Assembly (NCBI GenBank): GCA_016716505.1
Contig: JADJWF010000005.1
Coordinates: 207,079-271,078, forward strand
Origin: Verrucomicrobiota bacterium
GTDB taxonomy: Bacteria > Verrucomicrobiota > Verrucomicrobiia > Limisphaerales > J093
Direction of reading: 5' to 3'
Length of the DNA: 64,000 nucleotides
Every line of letters begins with the position of its first letter. Within the stretch, counting starts at the first letter, position 1. Both the position numbers and the translations under genes were made by a program. Of this stretch, positions 18,144 to 27,332 are shown piece by piece. Below the pieces are notes generated by a model. That model saw only the letters and a list, made by a program, of their open reading frames with translations, was not told the DNA's origin and searched no databases.

Positions 18144-21054
18144 ATGGTCCCTCCAGAAGTTCCAATCCAGCACCTGATCTCCCTGCCGCCGCTGATGGCG
18201 GCGCACTTTGAACGCTTGGAACGCCGGCCGCGCCCGGAGTGGTTTGCCGCCAGCGATCCCGCCGAACGCAAGCTGGGTTCCGGCGGAGGCACGGTGCATC
18301 TGCTGCACGAGGCGTGGCGGGCCACCGGGGCGGGGCTGGGCTTCTTCGACTGGCTACGCGCGAGCCGGAAGCTGCTGGTGCATGGCGGCGGCGAGAGTCG
18401 CCGCCTGCCGGCTTACGCGGCGGTGGGCAAGCCCCTGATGCCGATTCCCGCCTTGCGCTGGGCGCGCGGCCAACGGCTCGACCAGACTCTCCTCGATCTC
18501 CAAGTGCCGGATTACCGCCGGGTGCTGGCGCACGCCCCGGCGCGGTACGTCGCCCTGGTCGCCAGCGGCGACGTGCTGCTGCGCTTTGGTCGCGAACTGC
18601 CTCCGTTCCCGTCCGTGGACGTGCTGGGGCTGGGGATGTGGGTCACGCCGGAAAAAGCCAAGGACCACGGGGTTTTCTTCTCGCCGCGCGCCCGACCGAA
18701 CGAACTGGCGTTCTGCCTGCAAAAGCCGGCGCCGGCGCGCCTGCGTGAACTGGCCACCGAGCACGTGTACCTGGTGGACACGGGCCTGTGGTTGCTGAGC
18801 GAACGCGCCATCCGGGTGCTGTTGACCCGCAGCGGTTGGGACGACGGCCGCGGCGCTTTCCGCGGGGGCGCGCCGGACACCTACGATCTTTACGGCGAGT
18901 TCGGGCTGGCGCTCGGCACGCAGCCGGCCGTTCGCGATCCGCTGGTGGCGGAGCTGACCAGCGCCGTGATTGCCCTGCCACAACCCGAGTTCTACCACTT
19001 CGGCACCAGCCGCCAGTTGATCGAGTCCGTGTCCGCCTTGATGAACCTCGAACTGGACGAAACCAAGCTCGGGCTCATGGGTGCCCGGCGGCATCCGGAC
19101 CAGTACCTGCAGAACGCGCGCTTTGCCTTCCCACTAAGGCAGGACGAGAATCACACGCTCTGGGTGGAGAACGCGACCGTGCCGCGGACTTGGCAGCTCG
19201 CCCACGAACACGTCCTGACCGGCGTGCCGGACAACGAGTGGTCCCTGCCACTGGAGCCGGGCGTATGCCTGGACTTCGTCCCGGTGGATGAGGCTGCGTG
19301 GTGTGTGCGCGCCTACGGCATTGACGACGCCTTTCGCGGGCCGGTGGCCAGCCCAACCACCCGCTGGTTGGGCGAGCCGGTCACCGACTGGCTGGCCGCT
19401 CGGTCGCTTACGATCGAGGCGGCGGGGATCGCGGCGGACACTGACCTTCAGGCGGCGGCGTTGTTCCCGGTGCTCGCCCAAGGCGAACTCGAGGCGGGCT
19501 TTATCGAGTGGCTCGTCGCCCGGAAGCCGGCGACCAGCGACCACCACCGGCGGCGGTGGCTGGAAGGCCGGCGGCTCTCGGCGCGGGCCTTGGGCAGCGC
19601 CGTGAATCTGGACCGTCTTTACGCCCAGCGGGCGGCCAACCGGCACGGATGCCTGCGGCCGATGCTGACCAATCGCCGCTGGAGCGTCTTTCTCAAGCTC
19701 GATCTGGAGGCGACTGCTGGGTTGTACGCGGAATCCGGCGAATCCTTGCCGCCGTCCGATGGGGGCGAAGGCCTGGAACCGATGCAGGTCGTGCATGAAG
19801 AAATGTTTCGGGCGGCGGTCCTGCGGCGGCGAGGGGTGGCCGGTTGGGAAGCGCACGAGCAAAGGGCCTTCGCCCGTTTGCGCGAGGCGATCGTGCGGGA
19901 TGCCGAACTGACGCCCGCCGCACCCCGCTGCGCCGTGCAGGAAGACCAGATCGTCTGGGGCCGCAGCCCGGTGCGGCTGGACCTGGCCGGCGGCTGGACG
20001 GACACGCCGCCCTACTGCCTGGAGTTTGGCGGGCACGTCGTGAATCTGGCGGTGGATCTCAACGGCCAGCCGCCGATCCAGGCGTTTGCCCGGTTGTCAC
20101 CGCGGCCCGAACTGGTGATGCGCTCGATTGACCTGGGGGCGGAAGAACGCGTCCGCACCTACGAGGAACTGGACACGTTCGCGCGGCCCGGCAGCGAGTT
20201 TGCGATCGCCAAGGCGGCGTTTGCGCTCGCCGGGTTTTCGCCGCGGTTTCACGCGGGCGGCGGTTTTCGCTCCCTGGAAGAACAGCTCCGGGCGTTTGGC
20301 GGGGGCATTGAGGTCTCCCTGCTTTGCGCCGTGCCCAAGGGCAGCGGCCTGGGCACCAGCAGCATTCTCGCGGCCACGGTGCTGGCCACTCTCGGCGACC
20401 TGTGCGGCCTCGGCTGGGACAAGAGCGTGCTCTTCACCCGCACACTCGCGCTGGAGCAGTTGTTGACCACGGGCGGCGGCTGGCAGGACCAGGCCGGCGG
20501 GATCTACCGGGGCGTGAAGCTGGTGGAGACGGCACCCGGCATCAAGCAACAGCCCATCCTGCGCTGGTTGCCCGACCACCTCTTCCTGGATGAGCGCGCC
20601 AACGAGACCGTGCTGCTCTATTACACGGGCATCACCCGGCTGGCGGCAAACATCCTCCACGAAATCGTGCGGGGCATCTTTCTCAATTCCGCCCGCTGCC
20701 TCGACACCATCGGCGAGATCGGCGCCAACGCCCAAGTGGCCTTCAACGCCATCCAACGGGACGACTACGACGCGCTTGCCGCGGCCGTTCGCGCGAGTTG
20801 GCGGCTGAACCAGCGGCTCGATGCCGGCACGAATCCCCCGGAGGTGCAGGGCATTCTCGCTCGCATCGGCGACTGGCTGGCGGCGACCAAACTGCTCGGG
20901 GCCGGCGGCGGCGGCTATCTGCTGATGTTCGCGAAGGACCCCGGCGGCGGCGCGCCGCATCCGCGAGGAATTGACCGGGCGGCCACCCAACGCCCGCGCT
21001 CGTTTCGTGACCATGCGGCTTTCGGAAACGGGTCTCCAACTGACGCGCAGTTGA
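18144..21054 (+). CDS. fkp: Bifunctional fucokinase / L-fucose-1-phosphate guanylyltransferase, frameshifted near the 3' end
   Basis: Fkp makes GDP-L-fucose from fucose in two steps for surface glycosylation. The N-terminal half is the pyrophosphorylase domain (about residues 60-430). The C-terminal half is a GHMP kinase with VRLDLAGGWTDTPPYCLEFGG and the ATP loop PKGSGLGTSSILAAT. The uninterrupted frame would run to 21197 and end in an unrelated tail. If one base is removed from the C run at 20939-20942, the frame continues as ARRIREELTGRPPN and ends with TRLSETGLQL-type codons at the TGA 21052-21054. The product would then be about 969 residues, close to the 949 of the Bacteroides enzyme. 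The lesion is either a sequencing error or a recent mutation. Confidence 0.88.
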
Positions 21055-21233
21055 AGCACGAACCGGCGCGGTCCGCCGGAGCTGGCGCCCTGCCGTTTCG
21101 GGAGAGGTTCCAGTCGCTGGCGGTGACCAAGGGTTCGCGGCGACCTCCAAGTGACGGGCCAGTTATACGATCCGCAAGTGATTACCGGTACATGTAGCTG
21201 GACCGGGTGCGGGTTTGCCCCCAGACGTTGGGC

Positions 21234-22451
21234 ATGGCAAGACCCCATTTCACACTGGTGATCAGCGCCGAACAGCGCGCGGAACTGGGGCGGGCCTTTC
21301 GGGACAGTCAAGCCGTCAAACAACGGAGTCGGTTGCAAGCCGTGTGGCTGGCTACGCGTGGGCATGTGGGGTGGCGGGACGTGGCGCAGAGGGTGGGGTG
21401 TGCGGTGTTCACCTCGCAGGTGTGGATCGGCAAATACTTGGCCGGAGGGCGGGGCGAGTTGCTGGCGCGCCAACGAGCGCCGGCCAAACCCAGCCCGATG
21501 CTTTACCCGGTCGGCGCCATCCGCACCGTCGGCTTGCCTGACGGCGCCCAAATTTTCAACAGCGTCGGCATCTTCTCCAGCGAGCTGATTCAGGCCATTG
21601 GCAGTGGAGTCGTCACCACCATCAAGAGCTCGCCTGGCATTCTCGTCGAGAAGACCGGACCAGAGGTCGTCACCAGCGCCCAGCAGTTCCAGTGGACCGT
21701 GACCTACTACAACAACTCCGGCGAGGCCAACGATACCACCGTGGTCACCGACACCCTGCCCGCCGGCGTCACGTTTGTCTCCGCCACCGATGTCTGGAAC
21801 GCCGCCGCGCTGGCCAATGGCGCGCCTGTGAACAACAACGGCAAGGCGGTGCCCACCTCGGTCACAGTCGCCCCGGATGGCACCACCACCCTCGTCTTCA
21901 ACATCGCCAACTCCGGCGGGACGGATGCTTGCCGTGGCAACCACGCCCAACTCGCTTCCACCGAGGGGGGCACGATCACCATCACCGCCCAGGTCGGCCC
22001 TGGTGTCACCAGCGGCGCCATCCTGCTGGATGAGGTGGCGGGCATCGCCAGCAATTCCTTCGGCACCACCACCTCCCGCGACCGGCACGAAATCAAGGTC
22101 CGCAACGCCGACGTCCGCGTCACCAAGGTTGCGCAGCCGCCGCCGCCCGCCTCGGGCGACACAGTCAGTTACGCGCTGATCGTCGCCAACGACGGGCGCG
22201 TTCCCGCCGCCAACGTGATCTTGGTGGACAGCCTGCCCGCCGGGGTGACCTTCGTAGCCAACTCCGCCCAGGTGCTCTCCCCGGGCTAGCCCCTGGGCCA
22301 GCCGGTCATCTCCGGCCAGACGCTCACGTGGAGCGCGGCCAAGGGCAACGCCCTCACCCGCACCGGTCAGCCATCGTGGCCCGCGGCGCAACTCGAAGGC
22401 GCCGCTACTGGCAGTGGTGCTGGCGGTCGGGAGAGGCGGTCGGGCGGATGA
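21234..22451 (+). pseudogene. Chimeric remnant: HTH transposase-like 5' end joined to a DUF11 repeat fragment
   Basis: The first ~85 codons (21234-21490) look like the N-terminal helix-turn-helix of an IS630-type transposase or related regulator (SAEQRAELGRAFRDSQAVKQ, then WRDVAQRVGCAVFTSQVWI). From about 21500 the frame turns without a break into a secreted-surface-protein sequence with DUF11-type repeats (TVTYYNNSGEANDTTVVTDT, then SYALIVANDGRVPAANVILV). A TAG at 22287-22289 interrupts the second repeat, yet the same frame still reads GQPVISGQTLTWSAAKG behind it, so this stop is a mutation. No signal peptide, transposase catalytic part or terminal repeats remain. It ends 12 nt before the pduT stop. 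Confidence 0.65.
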
Positions 22452-22463
22452 CGGAGGCGAAGG

Positions 22464-23015
22464 TCAGACCACCTCGCGGTACACGTCAGGATGCGGTCGG
22501 GAAATCACCACCGCGTTCACCAGCACGCCGGCCTCGGCGATGACGCGTCGCCCGGCCGCCACGGCCGACTGCACCGCGCCGACGTCGCCGGTCAGCGTGC
22601 AGAAGGCTTTCCCTCCGAGCGCCATGGCCAGGCGGATTTCCAGCAGTTGAACGGCGGCCGCCTTGGCGGCGGCGTCCGCGCCCTGAATGAGCGTGGCGAC
22701 GTTGAAGGACTCGAGGATGCCGAGCGCGCCATTGGGTTCGGGCGTCTGGGTCCGGCCCAGCGCGACGAAGACGTCCGGATGCACGTTGGCGATGGTGAAT
22801 GAGTCAATCAGACACCCGTTGGCCGCCTGTCCGCCGGCTTCGACCGCGGCCTGCACGGCGGCCATCTCGCCGCCGATCAGCACCATGTACTTACCGGAGC
22901 AGATGGATCGGGACAGGAGCAGGCGCACGTTGCCCGCTTTCAACATCGTATCCGCCACCTCGAAGCCGGCGGCCACGCTCGACAGTTCAATCAGCCCAAT
23001 GGATTTCTCGCTCAT
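22464..23015 (-). CDS. pduT: Bacterial microcompartment trimeric shell protein, PduT type
   Basis: A 183-residue tandem-BMC-domain protein (two BMC domains, about 1-90 and 95-183), the length and layout of PduT. The first domain contains SRSICSGKY with Cys39 at the position of PduT Cys38, which in the known protein binds a [4Fe-4S] cluster at the trimer pore. The second contains GILESFNVATLIQGADAAAKAA. PduT is thought to carry electrons across the compartment shell. The ATG at 23013-23015 overlaps the pduS stop by ATGA, so the two are translationally coupled. No hexameric BMC-H, pentameric BMC-P or encapsulated enzyme gene occurs in the window. Confidence 0.9.
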   Translation of the reverse strand: MSEKSIGLIELSSVAAGFEVADTMLKAGNVRLLLSRSICSGKYMVLIGGEMAAVQAAVEAGGQAANGCLIDSFTIANVHPDVFVALGRTQTPEPNGALGILESFNVATLIQGADAAAKAAAVQLLEIRLAMALGGKAFCTLTGDVGAVQSAVAAGRRVIAEAGVLVNAVVISRPHPDVYREVV

Positions 23016-24328
23016 GTCGTCCTCTCCAAAACCACCCGGGTGTCCACCGAAACCACGCGCCCGTGGAACGGCGCATGAACCGGCGCGCCCAGGGCCTTGT
23101 CCGGAATCTGCCCCAGCATTTGCCCGGCGGCGACCCGGTCGCCCGCCTTGACCAGCGGTAGATTGGCTGCGCCGGCGTTCTGCTTCAGCGGCAGCACGAC
23201 GCGGGCGGGATTGAAGTCCAGCCGCTCCCAGTGGGCCGGGTGATCGTACTGCTGGATGTGCAGCTTCTTCATCAACGTCTTGATCGGCACGCGACGGCCG
23301 TCGCGCATGGGATGCGGCTTCACGGTCATCGGGCCAGTCCACTTGAGATTCGCCTTCCGCATCTCGGCTTTCGACTGGTCGCAGGCCTCCTTCGGGTACA
23401 GCTCCTCAGGGCAGCCATACAGCGTGCAGAGGCCGCACGCGCAGCAAAGCGCCGCCCAGTGGTTCCAGTGCTCCTTGCCGGTCGCCGTGAAGGCGAGGCT
23501 GCGCATGACCTGATGCGGTTCAACCGCGTAACCCAGGAGGAAGCGCGGGCAGTATTCCGTGCAGTAACGGCACTGGTCACAGGCCGACTTGCCGATCGCG
23601 TTTTGCGCGGCCGCCGGCTTCAACTTCCGCTGCGCGACGTGGTGATCGTAAGGCAGCACCACCACGCCGGTGGAAGTCTTGACCACGGGCGTGTCGAGGT
23701 CCTCGGTGGTCTCGCCCATCATCAGGCCGCCCAGACACAGCACCGGCCGCTCGGTGGCGAAACCGCCGGTCGCCTCGATCAGGTCGCGGTACGTCGTGCC
23801 CACCGGAACGGTCACTGTGGTGGGATGGTTCACAGCACCGGCGATGGTGATCGTCTTGGTGGTGACTGGGCGGTCATCCGCCGCGGCCGCAATGTTGACA
23901 AAGGTCTCGACGTTGCAGACGACGACGCCGACGTGAATGGGGATGCCCGCCGGAGGAATCAGCCGGCCGGTGGTCGTGTACACCAGGTCGTATTCGTCGC
24001 CGGCCGGGTAATAGTCGCCCAGCAGAAACACCCGCACCGGGGTGCCCTGGCAGGCCGCTTCCACGGCCTCCACCGCGTGCCGGTTTTTCGCCTTGATGCC
24101 CACGATGCCATCCCGCGCGCCCACCGCCTCCATCGCCAGCATCATGCCGCGCACCATCTCGCGGGCTTCGCGCTCCATCACGGCGGCGTCCTTGTGCAGT
24201 AACGGCTCGCACTCGGCGCCATTGGCGATGACCACCTCCGCCTTGGCGGCCAGCTTGACGTGGGTGGGAAAACCGCCGCCGCCGGCGCCAACCACGCCGG
24301 CTTGTTTCACCTTTTCGACGAGCGTCAT
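23012..24328 (-). CDS. pduS: PduS-like flavin/Fe-S electron-transfer protein (RnfC-like)
   Basis: A 438-residue PduS-type protein. In the 1,2-propanediol compartment PduS reduces cobalamin with NADH through FMN and two [4Fe-4S] clusters. The start GVVGAGGGGFPTHVKL is the FMN/NAD-binding loop shared with RnfC and NuoF. A SLBB-type domain follows (about 160-240). Two 4Fe-4S motifs are visible as CDQCRYCTEYCP and CCACGLCTLYGCP, and a C-terminal barrel-sandwich domain (about 370-438) resembles RnfC. The ATG at 24328 removes an unrelated upstream extension. Coupled with pduT downstream; 83 nt separate it from the VTC gene upstream. The substrate in this organism is unknown, as no diol dehydratase is near. 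Confidence 0.9.
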   Translation of the reverse strand: MTLVEKVKQAGVVGAGGGGFPTHVKLAAKAEVVIANGAECEPLLHKDAAVMEREAREMVRGMMLAMEAVGARDGIVGIKAKNRHAVEAVEAACQGTPVRVFLLGDYYPAGDEYDLVYTTTGRLIPPAGIPIHVGVVVCNVETFVNIAAAADDRPVTTKTITIAGAVNHPTTVTVPVGTTYRDLIEATGGFATERPVLCLGGLMMGETTEDLDTPVVKTSTGVVVLPYDHHVAQRKLKPAAAQNAIGKSACDQCRYCTEYCPRFLLGYAVEPHQVMRSLAFTATGKEHWNHWAALCCACGLCTLYGCPEELYPKEACDQSKAEMRKANLKWTGPMTVKPHPMRDGRRVPIKTLMKKLHIQQYDHPAHWERLDFNPARVVLPLKQNAGAANLPLVKAGDRVAAGQMLGQIPDKALGAPVHAPFHGRVVSVDTRVVLERTT

Positions 24329-24411
24329 GTCGTGCCTGAGCGTAGCCGGAGCCGCGTGCTTCTCCAGCGGAAAGACGTCGGCGGGCGATCGCCGAGTTCG
24401 ACCGCGGCAGG

Positions 24412-25083
24412 TCACCCTTCGAGGGCGTCCACGCCAAGGATGTATTTCGAGCAGCGACGCAGCCGGAAGGGGAAGAAGTTGGCGATGGCCGGGGCGTCCG
24501 CCGCAGCGGGGTTGTCGAACTTCAATTCGAGAATGACCGGCGGGACCCCGTGGCGGAGCGGCGAGCGCCAGCAATCGGCGCGACGCGCGTCGTAAAACTC
24601 CAGGCAGGAATCCAGTGTCAGCCGAAACCGGCCGTCGCCGCTCAAGAAGTATCTCCGGTGATAGCGATTGCCCAGCACCGGCACATGGCTGGCCAGAGCC
24701 TCCCGGGCCTCGGCAGGCAGTTCCGGAGCGCGCGACAGCGAAGCGATCGAAGGCTCACACAATCCGCTGCCGTTGCCGGCTGAGAAGCGGGCGAGCCGGA
24801 ACACGTCCTTCGTGCCGACCAGCCCGCGCTTGTGTTTGAACTCGAGGGCGGCGGGGCCGTGGCGGATCGCCAGCGGTCCATACCAGCGCAGGCGCACCTT
24901 GGTCCGGTGGGCGGCGCCATTGACGTGCGCGAAGTAATGTCTCCGATCCGGCGTGTCGAGGTAGAGGTTGTTGATGGCACGCGGCGGAAAGGCCTCGCGG
25001 AAGCCGGCCGGATGTTGACGGACCAGGGCGAGCGCCTCGGCCGGGCTGAGTTCCAGAGGGACGAACTTGCGTTCAAAGCGCAT
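24412..25083 (-). CDS. VTC domain protein (polyphosphate polymerase-like)
   Basis: A 223-residue VTC-domain protein (PF09359 type), the triphosphate-tunnel fold that in yeast makes polyphosphate from ATP. Tunnel-lining motifs are visible: FERKF at the start, NNLYLDTPDRRHY, KVRLRWYG, LEFKHKRG and ILELKFDN near the end. The ATG at 25083 is chosen because family members begin with a short RFERKF-like strand. A TTG at 25137, overlapping the stop of the upstream DUF4956 gene, would add 18 residues and couple the two, and cannot be excluded. The bacterial function of VTC with DUF4956 is not settled; a polyphosphate or phosphoryl-transfer role is inferred. Confidence 0.85.
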   Translation of the reverse strand: MRFERKFVPLELSPAEALALVRQHPAGFREAFPPRAINNLYLDTPDRRHYFAHVNGAAHRTKVRLRWYGPLAIRHGPAALEFKHKRGLVGTKDVFRLARFSAGNGSGLCEPSIASLSRAPELPAEAREALASHVPVLGNRYHRRYFLSGDGRFRLTLDSCLEFYDARRADCWRSPLRHGVPPVILELKFDNPAAADAPAIANFFPFRLRRCSKYILGVDALEG

Positions 25084-25133
25084 GGTGATCGGGCGACTCA
25101 GCGCGCGGCGGTTTGGTTGGGCGATTTCGCCTT

Positions 25134-25820
25134 TCAACCAATCAGTCCGCGATCTTCGACGAAGCTCACGCGGGAGTCGGGATTCAGGCTCCGCAGGCGG
25201 CCGGTGAAATCCTCCACCCGATGAGTGTCCGGGAAGGCGACCTGAAAAGCGGCCTCGGTCTGATCGGACGACTCGTCAAAACGTCGCAGCGATGAGGAGG
25301 CACCGCAGGCCCGCAGCGATTCCTCGATCTGCCGAAGGCCGAGCCGCTGGCCATTCATGGTGGTCACGGTGAGAAAGAGGTTGGCGCCGGCGTGGCTCTT
25401 CCGCAGGAGCGACCGCGCCGCGAGCGTGGCGGCGATGACGAGGAAAGCGGCGGTGGTCAGCAGCGGCTGGCCGGCACCCAGCCCCAGTCCGATGCTGATC
25501 GCGAGGAAGAGGTAGGCCAGTTCCTCGGGTTCCTTGATCGCGGCCCGGAAACGGACGATGGACAGCGCGCCAACCAGACCCAGGGAAAGCGCCAGCGACG
25601 ACTTCACGATGGTAATGACCAGAGCGGTCGTCAGGGTCAGGGGGAGGAAATTGCGCGCGAAGAGACGGCGATTGGACAAAGACTGACCGAAGCGGAGATA
25701 AACCTCACCCAGCAGCCATGCGAGTACCGCGGCGATTGCGAGGTTCACGGCAAACTGGGGCAACGACTGGACGGTTGCCGGGTCCCAAAGCTGTTGAATG
25801 ACTGAACCGTTGGCTTGCAT
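25134..25820 (-). CDS. DUF4956 membrane protein
   Basis: A 228-residue protein with four predicted transmembrane segments in the first 140 residues (for example FAVNLAIAAVLAWLLGEVYL and ALSLGLVGALSIVRFRAAIK) and a cytosolic C-terminal domain of about 85 residues. The motif ALSIVRFRAAIKEPEELAY is characteristic of DUF4956. Genes of this family regularly sit beside VTC-domain genes and often near CotH, and here it directly precedes the VTC gene. It probably forms the membrane part of that unit. ATG at 25820. The function is unproven; a channel or anchor for the VTC polymerase is an inference. Confidence 0.85.
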   Translation of the reverse strand: MQANGSVIQQLWDPATVQSLPQFAVNLAIAAVLAWLLGEVYLRFGQSLSNRRLFARNFLPLTLTTALVITIVKSSLALSLGLVGALSIVRFRAAIKEPEELAYLFLAISIGLGLGAGQPLLTTAAFLVIAATLAARSLLRKSHAGANLFLTVTTMNGQRLGLRQIEESLRACGASSSLRRFDESSDQTEAAFQVAFPDTHRVEDFTGRLRSLNPDSRVSFVEDRGLIG

Positions 25821-25958
25821 ACGAAACGATCGGGTTCGGGCAGCCGGTCGCGAGCTTCAAACAGCTCGTTCTCGCGACGGCGCAACATCGCCCTAGACCG
25901 GCGCTTCGTGCCAAAGGTTACAAATGGGTCACAGGGGCGGGCACCGCCCGGGCGCCAA

Positions 25959-27332
25959 CTAGATCGTCATCGCGTGGCGCCGCTCGGCGGTTTTGGGCAG
26001 GTAGGCGTCGAAGCGCATGGCGATGATCCGCACCAGCAACCGGCCCAGATCGGTGACCACCAGCCTGGCCCCGGAGAGTTCGATCAGGCCATCCGCCGCG
26101 AGATCGCCCAAAGACTCCAGTTCCCGCGCGAAGTACTCGCGGAAGTTGATCCCGAGCCGCGCCGACATCGCCTCAAAGTCCAGGACGAGATTGCACATGA
26201 TCTGCATGATGGTCGCGCGGCGGATGACATCGTCGGCGGTGAGCACGTAGCCGCGGGCGTACGGCATGGCCCCCGCGTCCACCGCGGCGTAGTAGGCCGG
26301 CAGATCTTTGAGGTTCTGCCAGTACGTGTCGCTGGATTGAGAGATGGAGGACATGCCAAAGGCGTAGATGTCCGCGCCGCCGCGGGTGCTGTAGCCTTGG
26401 AAATTGCGCTGCAACGTGCCCGCCCGTTGCGCCACCGCCAGTTCGTCCGTGGCCCGCGCAAAGTGGTCCATGCCGATGTACACGTAGCCGGCGTCGGCCA
26501 GCTTTTCGACGGTGAGTTTGAGGAGTTGAAACTTCACCTCTGGCGTCGGCAGCACTTTGGCCTCGACGATCTTCTGGGCCGGCTTCATCCACGGCACGTG
26601 AGCGTAGCTGAAGACGGCAAATCGGTCCGGATTCAGGGCGATGATCTCGTCCAGCGTGCGCTCGAAGGACGCCGGGGTTTGAAACGGCAGGCCGTAGATG
26701 AGGTCAATGTTGAGCGACGTGAAGCCCGTCTCGCGAACCCACTCCACCGCCTGCCGGGTCAATTCCAACGGCTGGATCCGGTGGACGGCCTTCTGCACCT
26801 CGGGGTTGTTGTCCTGAACGCCCATCGAGGCCCGGTTGAAGCCCACTTCGCGGAGCGCGACGAGATGGTCGCGCGTCAGCCGGCGCGGATCCACCTCGAC
26901 CCCGGCCTCGAGGTCGGGCGCATAGGTGAAATTCGCGCGGATCAGTTCGCCCAGCCGGCGCAGATGATCGGGTTTGCAGAATGTGGGCGAGCCGCCGCCG
27001 AAATGGAGCTGCACCGCGCGCCGGTCCGGATGGAGCAGGGGCTTGATCGCCGCCATCTCGCGGCCGAGGTACTCGATGTAGGTCGCGCTCTTCGAGTAGT
27101 CGGCCGTGATGACCGTGGTGCAACCGCAAAACCAGCAGAGGGTTTCGCAAAAGGGCAGGTGAAAGTACAGCGACAGGTCGCGGGGCGTCTCGTTGTTGCG
27201 CCGGATGCTGGCACGGACCTCATCCACGGTCACGGCGTCGGTGAACTTGGTGGCCGGCGGGTAGGAGGTGTACCGCGGACCGGGCACGTTGTACTTGCGA
27301 ACAAGGTCGAGATCGAAGGTCACAAGGCTCAT
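25959..27332 (-). CDS. hemN: Oxygen-independent coproporphyrinogen III dehydrogenase
   Basis: A 457-residue radical-SAM enzyme that oxidatively decarboxylates coproporphyrinogen III to protoporphyrinogen IX without oxygen. The cluster motif is CETLCWFC, preceded by LSLYFHLPF; GGGSPTF and the HemN-specific DRFAVFSYAHVPWMKP region follow, and the C-terminal HemN domain is complete. The N-terminal YNVPGPRYTSYPPA is characteristic of true HemN rather than HemW. The ATG at 27330-27332 overlaps the hemE stop by ATGA, giving a coupled two-gene haem operon. Two steps of the pathway are thus co-expressed, consistent with synthesis under low oxygen. Confidence 0.96.
   Translation of the reverse strand: MSLVTFDLDLVRKYNVPGPRYTSYPPATKFTDAVTVDEVRASIRRNNETPRDLSLYFHLPFCETLCWFCGCTTVITADYSKSATYIEYLGREMAAIKPLLHPDRRAVQLHFGGGSPTFCKPDHLRRLGELIRANFTYAPDLEAGVEVDPRRLTRDHLVALREVGFNRASMGVQDNNPEVQKAVHRIQPLELTRQAVEWVRETGFTSLNIDLIYGLPFQTPASFERTLDEIIALNPDRFAVFSYAHVPWMKPAQKIVEAKVLPTPEVKFQLLKLTVEKLADAGYVYIGMDHFARATDELAVAQRAGTLQRNFQGYSTRGGADIYAFGMSSISQSSDTYWQNLKDLPAYYAAVDAGAMPYARGYVLTADDVIRRATIMQIMCNLVLDFEAMSARLGINFREYFARELESLGDLAADGLIELSGARLVVTDLGRLLVRIIAMRFDAYLPKTAERRHAMTI

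Noticed and set aside
20097..22391. 764-codon minus-strand open frame
   Set aside because: Antisense to fkp and the DUF11 remnant; no domain pattern.
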